A stretch of DNA of 64,000 nucleotides from F1-120-MAGs238 sp964484185 (GTDB lineage Bacteria; Planctomycetota; Phycisphaerae; Phycisphaerales; UBA1924). This document shows positions 1-8,208 of the stretch, piece after piece (the stretch's first letter is position 1; each line of letters begins with the position of its first letter). The stretch covers positions 11,061 to 75,060 of the forward strand of contig CAZAEQ010000022.1 in assembly GCA_964484185.1 (NCBI GenBank), written 5' to 3'. The notes below the pieces were generated by a model. That model saw nothing but the letters and a program-made list of their open reading frames with translations. It ran no database searches and was not told the origin of the DNA. The position numbers and the translations under genes were made by a program.

Positions 1-1644
1 GATACTTTGGTGATAGGTGGTGGCGTTGCAGGCATGCGTGCCGCAGTTGCCGCGGCGGAGCATGGTGAATGCATCGTGCTGTCGAAGGCTCCTTTCAAGA
101 ACACCAATACCGCGTGGGCACAGGGCGGGATCGCCGGTGTTGTGAGCGAGAAAGAACTGGCGGATTCAGTAGAGTCGCATGTGCAGGACACGCTGGTTGC
201 CGGCGCTGGATTGTGCGATGAGCGAGTCGTGCGGCACACTGCTGAACTTGCGGCTCCGCGATTGAAGGAACTGATGGAGTGGGGCGCGAAGTTCGATCGC
301 GGCGCGAGCGGCGAGTTGCAACTTGGTCGCGAAGGTGGACATTCGTTCCACCGCATCTTGCATACGCATGGCGATTCGACTGGTAGAGAAGTCCAGCGGG
401 CACTTGGTGAGAAGGTGAAGGCGACTTCGGGCGTGCGCGTGTTTGAGAATTGTTTCGCGCTCGATCTCATCACGCCGAGTCTGGAAGTTGGTTCGCCAGT
501 GATGGGCGCGATCACGCATCATGCCAAGTATGGCTTGCAGGTGATTTGGGCCAAGTCGACGATTCTGGCCGCGGGCGGAGCGGGTGTGCTGTGGCGCGAG
601 ACGAGTAATCCGATTCAGGCGACTGCGGATGGCTTGGCGATGGCGTATCGCGCGGGCGCTTCGCTTGCGTGCATGGCGTTCATGCAGTTTCATCCGACGA
701 CGTTGTACTTGCCCGGCGCTGCGCGATTGCTGATCACTGAAGCGGTGCGTGGCGAAGGCGCGTATCTGCTGGACTCAAGCGGGCACCGGTTCATGCTTGA
801 GATTCACCCCTTGGCGGAACTCGCGCCGCGTGATATCGTGAGCCAGGCGATTGTGCGGCAGATCGCCAAGCAGGGCGGCGGAAGTGTGTCGCTTGATTGC
901 CGCCATTTGAAGGGTTTTTCGCAGCGGTTCCCCGGGATTGCCGAACTCTTGAAGAAGTTTGAACTCGATGCGAGCAAGGATTTGATTCCGGTGCATCCAG
1001 CAGCGCACTACATGGTCGGTGGCGTCAAGGTTGATCAATACGGCCGCACCGATGTCCCCGGCTTGTACGCGGCGGGCGAGGCGGCGTATACGGGACTGCA
1101 CGGCGCGAATCGCCTTGCGAGCAATTCGCTGCTTGAGGGATTGGTCTACGGCGAAGTTGCCGGGCGTGTGTGTGCAGAAATGAAAAACAAAGCCCGGCCC
1201 GCGCCGGTGTCAATCGTCAGCGATATCCGGCCCAGCGAAAGTGGCGAGCTTGATCTTGACGATGTGCGGTCGAGCCTGAGATCAGCGATGTGGAAGAATG
1301 TGGGTGTGGAGCGCACAGGCGCGAAGCTCAATGGCGTGATCGAAATGCTGAACTTCTGGGCCAAGTACACGCTCGACAAAATCTTTGATGAGCCGCAGGG
1401 GTGGGAGACGCAGAACATGTTGCTGGTGGGCAGTCTCGTTGCTCGCTCGGCGGCATGGCGTGCGGAGTCGCGCGGGTGTCAGTATCGACTGGATTGTGAA
1501 TCGGCGCGCGATGAATTCCTGGTACACGACTTGTGGCGAAAGGGGCGGGAACTGCCGCAGCTTGTGGAGATTGCAGGGCCCAAGGTGCAACCGGGGGATG
1601 GGTTTGTCGTTACAAGAGGCGTGGGCGTAGGAGCTGGCGCGTGA
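1..1644 (+). CDS. nadB: L-aspartate oxidase (5' end outside window)
   Basis: Flavoenzyme that oxidises L-aspartate to iminoaspartate, the first step of de novo NAD synthesis, in the cytoplasm. The reading frame is open from base 1, and the codons before the first TTG (reading D-T) fit the hydrophobic strand that precedes the FAD-binding GGGVAG motif. The gene therefore probably starts a few codons upstream. Visible family motifs are TAWAQGGIAG near residue 35, HPAAHYMVGGV near 328 and HGANRLASNSLLEG near 365, the last two typical of the succinate dehydrogenase/NadB flavoprotein family. The C-terminal helical domain is complete, and the ~545 visible residues equal the usual NadB length. Its stop overlaps the start of the next gene by 4 bases. 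No nadA or nadC is in view. Confidence 0.93.
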   Translation, partial: DTLVIGGGVAGMRAAVAAAEHGECIVLSKAPFKNTNTAWAQGGIAGVVSEKELADSVESHVQDTLVAGAGLCDERVVRHTAELAAPRLKELMEWGAKFDRGASGELQLGREGGHSFHRILHTHGDSTGREVQRALGEKVKATSGVRVFENCFALDLITPSLEVGSPVMGAITHHAKYGLQVIWAKSTILAAGGAGVLWRETSNPIQATADGLAMAYRAGASLACMAFMQFHPTTLYLPGAARLLITEAVRGEGAYLLDSSGHRFMLEIHPLAELAPRDIVSQAIVRQIAKQGGGSVSLDCRHLKGFSQRFPGIAELLKKFELDASKDLIPVHPAAHYMVGGVKVDQYGRTDVPGLYAAGEAAYTGLHGANRLASNSLLEGLVYGEVAGRVCAEMKNKARPAPVSIVSDIRPSESGELDLDDVRSSLRSAMWKNVGVERTGAKLNGVIEMLNFWAKYTLDKIFDEPQGWETQNMLLVGSLVARSAAWRAESRGCQYRLDCESARDEFLVHDLWRKGRELPQLVEIAGPKVQPGDGFVVTRGVGVGAGA

Positions 1645-2207
1645 GTGTGCGGTGTGTGATTCTGGTCGCAGCGATGGGCCTGCTTGGCGGGTGCGCGGTC
1701 GAAGAGCGCGTAATCTACAACCGCCCGATGTTCGGCGCATTGCCCAATGCCCAGGTGAATCAGCCGGTGACGATGCCCAAGGGATATCAGAACATTGTGC
1801 TCAAGCCGCGCGAGCAGATTGATCCCAACAACCCGGATAAGAAGCTGGTGACTGCGGGGAACGGGCGTCAGTTGATGGTGAATATTTACAACGCCCTGGC
1901 GAAGCAGGACCGGGCGACGTTTGTCGATCAGATCTTGAGTCAGAACGCACGCGATTCCATGGCGCAGCTGGGGAAGGACCCGGGCAGCGCGTTCGATGAG
2001 TTGTATGAGAAGTCAGATGAACTGGTCGAACTCTTCAATCGCATCCCGATGGGTGAATACACGCCGGGGATATATATGGAGAAGGTGTCCGCCGGTGTGT
2101 TCCGCGTGAAGTTATATGGGCCGACCGCGCGGGGCTTGTACTTCACGGGATTTGATATGCAGCTCGAGAACAGCAGCTGGCGGCTGGTTCGAATGTTAAT
2201 TGACTAG
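1641..2207 (+). CDS. Putative lipoprotein of unknown function
   Basis: A 188-residue protein starting at GTG 1641, which sits in a GTGA overlap with the nadB stop and follows a TAGGAG ribosome site at about 1628. The N-terminus is a lipoprotein signal: a hydrophobic stretch, then the lipobox LLGGC with the acylated Cys near residue 17. The mature part is polar and has no motif I recognise. The region NIYNALAKQDRATFVDQILS looks helical, and the C-terminus (FTGFDMQLENSSWRLVRML) resembles a small NTF2/SnoaL-like or beta-sandwich fold, which is a guess. The overlap implies co-transcription with nadB; a functional link is not evident. An alternative upstream start would lie inside nadB and would destroy the signal peptide. 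Confidence 0.72.
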   Translation: MSVRCVILVAAMGLLGGCAVEERVIYNRPMFGALPNAQVNQPVTMPKGYQNIVLKPREQIDPNNPDKKLVTAGNGRQLMVNIYNALAKQDRATFVDQILSQNARDSMAQLGKDPGSAFDELYEKSDELVELFNRIPMGEYTPGIYMEKVSAGVFRVKLYGPTARGLYFTGFDMQLENSSWRLVRMLID

Positions 2208-2286
2208 TCGCGGATGCTGATTGACTAATTCCGCCTCCGGCGGTGCTGTCTGCAACCGGCGGCCAGAACGTCCCTATAAAACGGAT

Positions 2287-3810
2287 ATGAAACCGCTTGC
2301 CAAACTCGGGGTCGGGTGTGCCGTCATCTTTGTGACCTGCATCGGGGGTGTCGGGGTGCTCGTTTTTCGCATGGCGAACGCGAAGGTGAATCCCAGCACC
2401 GACTATGCGGCCCAGATTGAAGCGTTGACGGCCAAGTCGCAGGAGGATCGTGCGAGTCAGCCTGAGAAGTGGGCCGAGTTGAAGGCGGTGGTTGAGCGCG
2501 CGGTTGTGATTCATGATCGCGTGCTGAAAAAATATGCGAATGAGCCGCTTTCAGATCAGCCCATCAAAGTGATCGATCCCAGTATCTTGCGCGGGACAGA
2601 GATTCCTGAGCACGAGCAGAAAACAGTTCCGGCAGCGCACGAGCTGCTGGAAGTTCTCGCTGCCGAAGATGTGTTTAAGGATCTGGCAGCGTTTGCGGAC
2701 AATGCGCGATTTGTGCGGCCATTGCCGCGGGGAAGGGCGATGATTGCGGTGCCATCGCTTGAGCTGGGGCCGCCGCGGCAGATGGCTCGCTACTGCGCTG
2801 CGCGGATGCGGACAGCGCTGCGCGAGGGGAACGATGCGGCGTATATCGAGGCGTTTGCGGGGCTCTGTGTCCTCGCTCGCGCGGAGATGCATCAGGCAAC
2901 AACGATTGATCGACTGGTGGGCATCGCGATTCTCGCGCTGGGTGTGGGAGAAGTGCAGCAGGGAAATATCGAGAAGCCGCTCTCGAAAAATGTTCTTGAA
3001 GCATGTCTGAAGATGTTGAGCGACCAGACGCTGATGAGTCCCGGTCACTTTGCGCTCGAGGGTGAGCGGCTTGCAGTGCGCGACACGATTCAGTGGACGT
3101 TCAGCGATACCGGCGATGGCGATGGATGGTTCATGCCATCGGCGGCGGGGAATCTAGGGTTTGATGGCATGCCTGGCGTCCAGAAGAATTCCGGGGCGAA
3201 TGTCATGGGGATTCTGCATGCGGGGCGTAAGGAAACTGAGACCCTGATCGATGATCACTTTGAGAAACTCAAGATTTACGCGGCCGCGCCTCGGGCAGCC
3301 CGCAAGGTGCAGACGTATCAACCTGACATTGCCGTGGAGCAATTGTCGAACCGGCACATGATTTTGAAGCTGGTTCTGCCGGCCCTTGGGAAAGCGGTGC
3401 TGACCAACGATCATGCCGTGTTGCACATCGCAGGAACGCGTGTGATGCTGGCGATTGAGTTGTACATGCGCGAGCATGGCAGCGATGGCCGTGGCGAACC
3501 TCCGGCGACATTGGCGGACGTGGCAACAACGTTGGGCGGGACGGTGCCGCTGGACCCGATTTCGGCGAAGCCTTTTGGATATCGCGTGCTTGCCTCCGGA
3601 GAAGATCCATGGGGGCGGCGGTATCTGCTGTATTCGATTGGGGCGGATGGTGTGGACAATGGTGGGACGCAGGCGTTACGGGCGTCGGACCGGACTGTGC
3701 CGCTGAAACTGAGTGGAACGGGGATTGAAGGGCTGGATTTTGTGATCAATGACCCGGGGGAGAATCTCAAAAAGACCGGGACGGGCGGCGAAACTCCGCC
3801 GGCGAAGTGA
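2287..3810 (+). CDS. Membrane-anchored protein with pseudopilin-like C-terminus, unknown function
   Basis: A 507-residue protein. ATG 2287 was chosen because it places one hydrophobic helix (residues about 7-28) directly at the N-terminus as a signal anchor; the open frame begins upstream at 2221 but adds only polar residues. The large middle part is helical and predicted to face the periplasm. The last ~120 residues (GTRVMLAIELYMREHG, then DPISAKPFGYRV, then EDPWGRRYLLYSIGADG) resemble the globular domain of GspG-type pseudopilins. In those proteins, 'GxDPWGxxYxY' and 'SxGxDG' segments line a calcium site. I infer a distant pseudopilin-like fold, common in planctomycete hypothetical proteins. 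It lies 79 bases after the lipoprotein gene and 33 bases before the mutase gene. Confidence 0.75.
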   Translation: MKPLAKLGVGCAVIFVTCIGGVGVLVFRMANAKVNPSTDYAAQIEALTAKSQEDRASQPEKWAELKAVVERAVVIHDRVLKKYANEPLSDQPIKVIDPSILRGTEIPEHEQKTVPAAHELLEVLAAEDVFKDLAAFADNARFVRPLPRGRAMIAVPSLELGPPRQMARYCAARMRTALREGNDAAYIEAFAGLCVLARAEMHQATTIDRLVGIAILALGVGEVQQGNIEKPLSKNVLEACLKMLSDQTLMSPGHFALEGERLAVRDTIQWTFSDTGDGDGWFMPSAAGNLGFDGMPGVQKNSGANVMGILHAGRKETETLIDDHFEKLKIYAAAPRAARKVQTYQPDIAVEQLSNRHMILKLVLPALGKAVLTNDHAVLHIAGTRVMLAIELYMREHGSDGRGEPPATLADVATTLGGTVPLDPISAKPFGYRVLASGEDPWGRRYLLYSIGADGVDNGGTQALRASDRTVPLKLSGTGIEGLDFVINDPGENLKKTGTGGETPPAK

Positions 3811-3843
3811 GGCTTTGGCGGGGGCAGCCCGATACGATTGGGC

Positions 3844-5589
3844 ATGACTACCGCTTCGTCTTCATCATCGCGTCCGTCAACTTCTGCTTCTGGTTTGCCT
3901 GGCACGCCCAAGCTTGATCCTCATGCCGTGACTATTTCCGGCGTGGTGCTTGAGCCGAGCTATGGGCCTAATACGCCCGGCGGCATGCCCAAGAGTTTGA
4001 CGCCGGAGCGGCGGCAGACGGATTTGCCCGAGCCGGGAACGTTCCCGTATACGCGCGGGTTGTTTGAGCAGGGGTATCGCACGCGCAGTTGGACGATGCG
4101 GCAGTTTGCTGGGTTTGGATCCGCGGCGGATACGAACAATCGATTCAAATACTTGCTCGCGCAGGCGGGAGCCAAGGGGACGAACACCGGGCTTTCGACG
4201 GCGTTCGATTTGCCGACACTGATGGGACGCGATTCGGATGATCCGTTGGCGGCGGGCGAAGTCGGCAAGTGCGGCGTGGCGATTTGCACGATTGAAGACA
4301 TGCACCGGCTGTATGCGGATATTCCGGTGGACAAGGTTTCAGTGTCGCAGACGATCAATGCGCCGGCGGCGATTATCTGGGCGATGTACTTGGCGATGGC
4401 CAAGCAGCGCGGGATCGATTGGTCGACGCTGAGCGGCACGAGTCAGAATGACATCTGCAAAGAGTTTCATGCACAGAACGAATTTATCTATCCGCCGGAG
4501 CCGAGCGTGAAGCTGGTGGTGGACACGATGGAGTTTGCAAGTAAGCACGTTCCCAAGTGGCACCCGATTTCGATTTCGGGGTATCACATCCGTGAAGCCG
4601 GAAGCACTGCGACGCAGGAGCTTGCGTTTACGCTGCGGGATGGCATGGAATATGTTGAGGCGGCGATTGAGCGCGGGCTGGATGTTGATAGTTTTGGGCC
4701 GCGGTTGTCATTCTTCTTCAACAGCCATAATGAGTTCTTTGAAGAGATCTGCAAGTTGCGTGCAGCGCGGCGTATCTGGGCGCGCATGATGCGGGACCGG
4801 TATGGGGCGAAGAAAGACAAGTCGTGGTTCATGAAGACGCACGTGCAGACGGCGGGTTGTTCGCTGACTGAGCAGCAGCCGATGAACAACATTGTGCGCG
4901 TGGCGTTCCAGGCGATGGCCGCGGTTTTGGGCGGATGTCAGAGTTTGCATACGGATTCGATGGATGAGACGTTGGGATTGCCAACTGAGCAGGCGGTGAC
5001 GGTGGCACTTCGTACGCAGCAGATCTTGGCGCACGAGACCGGTGTGACGCGCGTGGGCGATCCATTGGGCGGCAGCTGGTTCATTGAGAACTTGACCGAC
5101 AAGATGGAAGCGGATGCGCTGAGCATTATCGCTGAGATCGATGCGATGGGCGGCGGAGCGTTCAAGCTTGATGCAAATGGCAAAAATGTTGGCGGGCGGC
5201 AGGGCGTGGTACACGGGATTAATCGTGGGTACTTCCGCCGGTCGATTGCTGAGGCGGCGTATCGATTCAGTGAAGAGTGCGAGGCGAAGGATCGCATTGT
5301 CGTTGGATTGAATGAATACATCGATGCAAATGAGAAGCGGCAGATTGATATCTTGCAGATTCCGCACTCGGTGGAAGTGGAGCAGTGCGAGCGATTGGCG
5401 GCGTTCAAGGCGCGAAGAGACAAGGCGCTGGTGAGTAAGTCGCTGGACGCGATTCGGACGGCGGCGCGGGCGGATCAAAACGTCATGCCGATGCTGGTGG
5501 ATGGTGCGCTGAACAATTGCAGCCTGGGTGAAATGGTTCAGGCGATGGCGGATGTGTATGGGCGGTACACCGGCGGGCCGGAATGGTGA
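3844..5589 (+). CDS. B12-dependent acyl-CoA mutase, catalytic subunit (isobutyryl-CoA mutase type)
   Basis: A 581-residue TIM-barrel catalytic domain of the methylmalonyl-CoA mutase superfamily, which rearranges branched to linear acyl-CoA by radical chemistry. It has no B12-binding domain; the partner at 8209-9381 supplies one. Family motifs include AFDLPTLMGRDSDDP, SISGYHIREAG, RLSFFFNSHNEFFEE and QSLHTDSMDETLGLP. Known specificity positions (Tyr89/Arg207 in methylmalonyl-CoA mutase, Phe/Gln in isobutyryl-CoA mutase) correspond here to Phe88 (MRQFAGF) and Gln211 (EFHAQNEF), so an isobutyryl-type substrate is more likely than methylmalonyl-CoA. ATG 3844 was chosen over TTG 3838. The codons are strongly G-ending, unlike the atp and pgk genes. 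Automatic annotation would probably name it methylmalonyl-CoA mutase; the exact substrate is inference. Confidence 0.9.
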   Translation: MTTASSSSSRPSTSASGLPGTPKLDPHAVTISGVVLEPSYGPNTPGGMPKSLTPERRQTDLPEPGTFPYTRGLFEQGYRTRSWTMRQFAGFGSAADTNNRFKYLLAQAGAKGTNTGLSTAFDLPTLMGRDSDDPLAAGEVGKCGVAICTIEDMHRLYADIPVDKVSVSQTINAPAAIIWAMYLAMAKQRGIDWSTLSGTSQNDICKEFHAQNEFIYPPEPSVKLVVDTMEFASKHVPKWHPISISGYHIREAGSTATQELAFTLRDGMEYVEAAIERGLDVDSFGPRLSFFFNSHNEFFEEICKLRAARRIWARMMRDRYGAKKDKSWFMKTHVQTAGCSLTEQQPMNNIVRVAFQAMAAVLGGCQSLHTDSMDETLGLPTEQAVTVALRTQQILAHETGVTRVGDPLGGSWFIENLTDKMEADALSIIAEIDAMGGGAFKLDANGKNVGGRQGVVHGINRGYFRRSIAEAAYRFSEECEAKDRIVVGLNEYIDANEKRQIDILQIPHSVEVEQCERLAAFKARRDKALVSKSLDAIRTAARADQNVMPMLVDGALNNCSLGEMVQAMADVYGRYTGGPEW

Positions 5590-5603
5590 TCGGGCAGGCA
5601 CGA

Positions 5604-5626
5604 GGCACTTGGCATTAGGCACTAGG
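5604..5626. repeat. Degenerate heptamer tandem repeat GGCAYTW
   Basis: Three adjacent copies (ggcactt, ggcatta, ggcacta) plus a partial fourth, preceded by a related caggcac at 5595. It lies just downstream of the mutase stop, in the 269-base gap before the RRM gene. No hairpin is formed. Role unknown; possibly slipped-strand expansion. Confidence 0.6.
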
Positions 5627-5719
5627 AAACGCTGAAGACAGGCCCATGCGGGTGTGGGCAATCCTTTCAAAGTGCTAACTTGGCATCTTTGTTCGTACAC
5701 ACGGATAGGGGAAATTGGC

Positions 5720-5725
5720 TATACT
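5720..5725 (+). promoter_or_regulatory. Possible -10 element for the RRM gene
   Basis: TATACT matches five of six bases of the sigma-70 -10 consensus and sits about 135 bases before the RRM start codon. No convincing -35 box lies 16-18 bases upstream. If used, the transcript would carry a leader of about 125 bases that contains the hairpin at 5793-5839. Confidence 0.35.
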
Positions 5726-5792
5726 CCGGCCGTGAGATTGACCCTGTGGTAATTGTGGGGCTCTGTCTTGTGGACCCGTGGCTTTGCCTTTG

Positions 5793-5839
5793 GCCCGAGT
5801 GACGGTTGCTGGTCCTGTTTGGTTGTCTCGGGCTTTTTT
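5793..5839 (+). promoter_or_regulatory. Terminator-like hairpin in the 5' leader of the RRM gene (candidate attenuator)
   Basis: GCCCGAG (5793-5799) pairs exactly with CTCGGGC (5827-5833) across a 27-base loop and is followed at once by six T residues, the layout of an intrinsic terminator. It lies only 19 bases upstream of the RRM start codon, so it is in the leader and not behind a gene. An alternative 5-bp pairing, GGACC (5772-5776) with GGTCC (5811-5815), would interfere with it. It could instead terminate transcripts from the distant mutase gene 200 bases upstream. Confidence 0.5.
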
Positions 5840-5858
5840 GGCTAGTAGGGTTCGAAAA

Positions 5859-6365
5859 ATGAAGAAGTTGTACGTCGGCAATCTCCCTTTCACCACCACT
5901 GATGAGGAGCTTCGCCAGATGTTCGAAGCTCACGGACAAGTGTCGGCGGCGACCATTGTTCTCGATCGCGAGACCGGTCGTCCGCGTGGGTTCGGATTTG
6001 TTGAAATGCCAAATGATGGTGAAGCAGATGCCGCGATCAATGCGCTGAATGGTCAGCAAATTGGCGGTCGCGCTGTTGTTGTCAACGAAGCACGTCCCAA
6101 GGAAGCTGGCGGCGGTCGCGGCGGATTTGGTGGCGGCGGCGGTGGTGGCGGTGGCCGCGGATTCGGCGGCGGTCGCGGCTTCGGCGGTGGTGGTGGAGGC
6201 GGCGGCGGAGGCCGCGGATTTGGTGGCGGCGGCGGTGGCGGCCGCGGCGGTTACGGCGGTGGTGGCGGCGGCGGTGGTCGTGGCGGCGATCGCGGCGGAG
6301 ACCGTGGTGGTGGTTACGGCGGCGGTCGCAGCTCTGGTGGCGGCGATGGCGGCGGGAACTGGTAA
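5859..6365 (+). CDS. Glycine-rich RRM RNA-binding protein
   Basis: A 168-residue cytoplasmic RNA-binding protein. Residues 1-80 form one RRM with RNP2 (LYVGNL, residues 4-9) and RNP1 (RGFGFVEM, residues 43-50), including the aromatic residues that stack on RNA bases. Residues 84-168 are almost entirely Gly with interspersed Arg, Phe, Tyr and Asp (RGG/FGG-like), a low-complexity tail like those of cyanobacterial Rbp and plant GRP proteins. Family members act as RNA chaperones, often cold-induced. ATG 5859 gives the RRM its normal N-terminus; the frame is open upstream to 5778 but that part lies in the leader. It is a single-gene unit with its own strong terminator at 6388-6421 and a hairpin in its leader, which suggests post-transcriptional control. 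The Gly tail is encoded by ggc/ggt runs. Confidence 0.95.
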   Translation: MKKLYVGNLPFTTTDEELRQMFEAHGQVSAATIVLDRETGRPRGFGFVEMPNDGEADAAINALNGQQIGGRAVVVNEARPKEAGGGRGGFGGGGGGGGGRGFGGGRGFGGGGGGGGGGRGFGGGGGGGRGGYGGGGGGGGRGGDRGGDRGGGYGGGRSSGGGDGGGNW

Positions 6366-6387
6366 GCCAAGGTTACAATGAAATCAA

Positions 6388-6421
6388 AGAGGGCACTCGA
6401 TATCGAGTGCCCTCTTTTGTT
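6388..6421 (+). terminator. Intrinsic terminator after the RRM gene
   Basis: A perfect 28-base palindrome (arm AGAGGGCACTCGAT, 6388-6401, mirrored to 6415) followed by a T-rich tail. Because the A-rich 5' flank mirrors the T tail, it could also serve the convergent gene that ends at 6444. Confidence 0.9.
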
Positions 6422-6443
6422 TTACTGGTTGGGAAGATTGAAG

Positions 6444-7205
6444 TCAGGGAGCGTTGAAAATTTCGTCCCAGAGACCTGGAGTGAGGAATGCAATTCCCAT
6501 AAAGCCCAGGAATGCGACAACATTCACCACATTGAGCCATTTAATGCGAGAAGAGTCGGAGACGAAGATGCCATAGATTGGAACGTAAAGTCCGCTGAAG
6601 ATAAACACTGAAATGAGAATCCACAGGCCGTGCGAGAAAGCGTTTCGGAAAGCATCAATTGCGGTGAGGATCGTGCATGCGATCGTGACAACCGCCCACA
6701 CCAGCCCGTATATTGCAAATAGGTCTTTGTCCAGGAAGGCGAGTGGCGCGGTAAGTAAAAGCGGAACGAGTGCGACGGTTGCAAGTCCCCAATCTCCCCA
6801 GGCAAAGAACTGGTAGATCGGGCTGTCGCTCAGTTTGCCGACTGACTTTACAGAAGACTCTTTCGCGACACGTTCCACGCGAGTTTGTGCCCGTTTTCCG
6901 TTCTCTATATTGAACCCGCAACTCGTGCAGAGTTTTGCATTGGGTGCGATGGGGTGCTGGCAACCGGGACAGACATGTGAGGCTTTTTCGGCGGCTTCAT
7001 CGATGATCTTCGCCATGAAATCCTGGTTGCCGCTGACTGCAGGAGCAACAACGGAGATCGGTTTTGCTGGCGAAGCCTTGGATGCTTTGCTGGCGCAGGC
7101 CTGGCAGTAGTAGCGACCTTGCGGATCTTTCATTCGAGGCGCGTTGGTCACATCGACCTGGCAAGAGACACAGACTTTCGCAGGGGCTGCGTTAGATGGA
7201 ACCAT
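6444..7205 (-). CDS. Zinc-ribbon membrane protein, unknown function
   Basis: A 253-residue protein. The start ATG at 7205 follows a GGAGG ribosome site at 4-base spacing; an upstream start at 7259 is less likely. The cytoplasmic N-terminal part has two zinc ribbons: VCVSCQ...YYCQACAS (residues 11-40) and HVCPGCQ...KLCTSCGFNIENG (about 75-105). The C-terminal half has about four transmembrane helices (segments around LATVALVPLLLTAPLAFL, IYGLVWAVVTIACTILTA, LWILISVFIFSGLYVPIYGIF and VVAFLGFMGIAFL). Planctomycete genomes carry many such ribbon-plus-membrane proteins of unknown role. It converges with the RRM gene and lies downstream of the transporter at 7307 on the same strand, with a 101-base gap. 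Confidence 0.85.
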   Translation of the reverse strand: MVPSNAAPAKVCVSCQVDVTNAPRMKDPQGRYYCQACASKASKASPAKPISVVAPAVSGNQDFMAKIIDEAAEKASHVCPGCQHPIAPNAKLCTSCGFNIENGKRAQTRVERVAKESSVKSVGKLSDSPIYQFFAWGDWGLATVALVPLLLTAPLAFLDKDLFAIYGLVWAVVTIACTILTAIDAFRNAFSHGLWILISVFIFSGLYVPIYGIFVSDSSRIKWLNVVNVVAFLGFMGIAFLTPGLWDEIFNAP

Positions 7206-7306
7206 GAGGCCTCCGATGCGGAGGGGCATCCCCCGCGGACCCCAACAGCATACCACCAATTGAGACGTTTGGAAAGTCTAGATTGTGACCAAGGGCCGGT
7301 AACCAG

Positions 7307-8101
7307 TTAGCGGTCTTTGAGTGAAAACGGGGTGAAGTTGGTGTTGGTATCGAAAAAGTCTTCGCCTTCGGCCTTTTTGAGCCATTTACAAATGGCGTAG
7401 GTCAGCGGGGTCATGATGACTTCGATGGCGACTTTGAAGATCCAGTTGAAGATTGCGATCTTAACAAGCTGGGATTCCTGCCAGATGCCGCCAAATGCGA
7501 GCGGATAGAAGATGAAACTGTCAAAACCCTGGCCGATGAAGGTGGAGCCGATGGTTCGCATCCACAGGTTTTTGCCATTGCTGGCGACTTTCATCTTGGC
7601 CATGACATATGAATTGACGAAATCGCCGACCCAGAAGGCGAGCATGGAGGCGCTGACGATGCGCCAGCCGTTGCCGAAGACTGTCTCGATTGCAGGCTGA
7701 ATCACCTTGTTGTAGGGTTCAGCCGGGTTCTGCGGCAGGTGAATGACGACTTGGCTCATGATGACGTAGAACGCCATCGCGGCGAAACCGGCCCAAATGA
7801 CCTTTCGGCTGCGGGCGTAGCCGTAGACCTCAGTGAGGATGTCGCCGAAGATATAGCTGATGGGGAAGAAGAGGTTTCCGGCTCCGAAGACCAGGAGGCT
7901 TGTGAATACCAAGCTTCCGTCTTTGACATCGGGGACGATGTTGAAACCGAGGTTGAAGGCACAGCTTTTGCCGGGCCCGATCATGTTTGAGCAGAGCAGG
8001 ACTGTGACAAATGCGGCCATGACAAAGCTGAAATAGCGATATTGGCGCGGGGCTTGTTCCTTGGGACTGGCAGGTTCTTTGAACTGATTCAAGTTGGACA
8101 C
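7307..8101 (-). CDS. yhhQ: Queuosine precursor transporter (VUT/YhhQ family)
   Basis: A 264-residue inner-membrane protein of the DUF165/VUT_1 family, which imports 7-cyano-7-deazaguanine or related queuosine precursors. Segments visible in order are the N-terminal YRYFSFVMAAFVTVLLCSNMI helix, GNLFFPISYIFGDILTEVYGY (the family signature), SASMLAFWVGDFVNSYVMAK, TIGSTFIGQGFDSFIFYPLAFGG and a last helix near AIEVIMTPLTYAICKW. About six helices are predicted. Length matches the family, with an N-terminal polar extension of about 20 residues. The gene is divergent from the B12/G-protein gene, with about 107 bases between start codons. No preQ1 riboswitch could be recognised upstream, and no queuosine synthesis gene is in the window. 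Confidence 0.9.
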   Translation of the reverse strand: MSNLNQFKEPASPKEQAPRQYRYFSFVMAAFVTVLLCSNMIGPGKSCAFNLGFNIVPDVKDGSLVFTSLLVFGAGNLFFPISYIFGDILTEVYGYARSRKVIWAGFAAMAFYVIMSQVVIHLPQNPAEPYNKVIQPAIETVFGNGWRIVSASMLAFWVGDFVNSYVMAKMKVASNGKNLWMRTIGSTFIGQGFDSFIFYPLAFGGIWQESQLVKIAIFNWIFKVAIEVIMTPLTYAICKWLKKAEGEDFFDTNTNFTPFSLKDR

Positions 8102-8208
8102 CTCACAGGATACCGATGTTGTCAGGTCCGATCCGCCGGTAAGACTATCCCGCTAGACTTATGCGGCCAGGCAGTTTCGCACTGGCGAAGGGAAAAGACG
8201 GTCACCGC

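Noticed and set aside
4708..5700. Minus-strand open frame (330 codons) opposite the mutase gene
   Set aside because: Arg/His-rich translation without domain; a shadow of a clear coding gene.
6106..6360. Repeat array or CRISPR-like pattern in the ggc-rich stretch
   Set aside because: It is the in-frame Gly-rich tail of the RRM protein; there are no spacers or conserved direct repeats.
8102..8208. preQ1 or cobalamin riboswitch between the transporter and the B12/G-protein gene
   Set aside because: No preQ1 loop pattern on the minus strand and no B12 box on the plus strand; the interval is too short for a cobalamin riboswitch.
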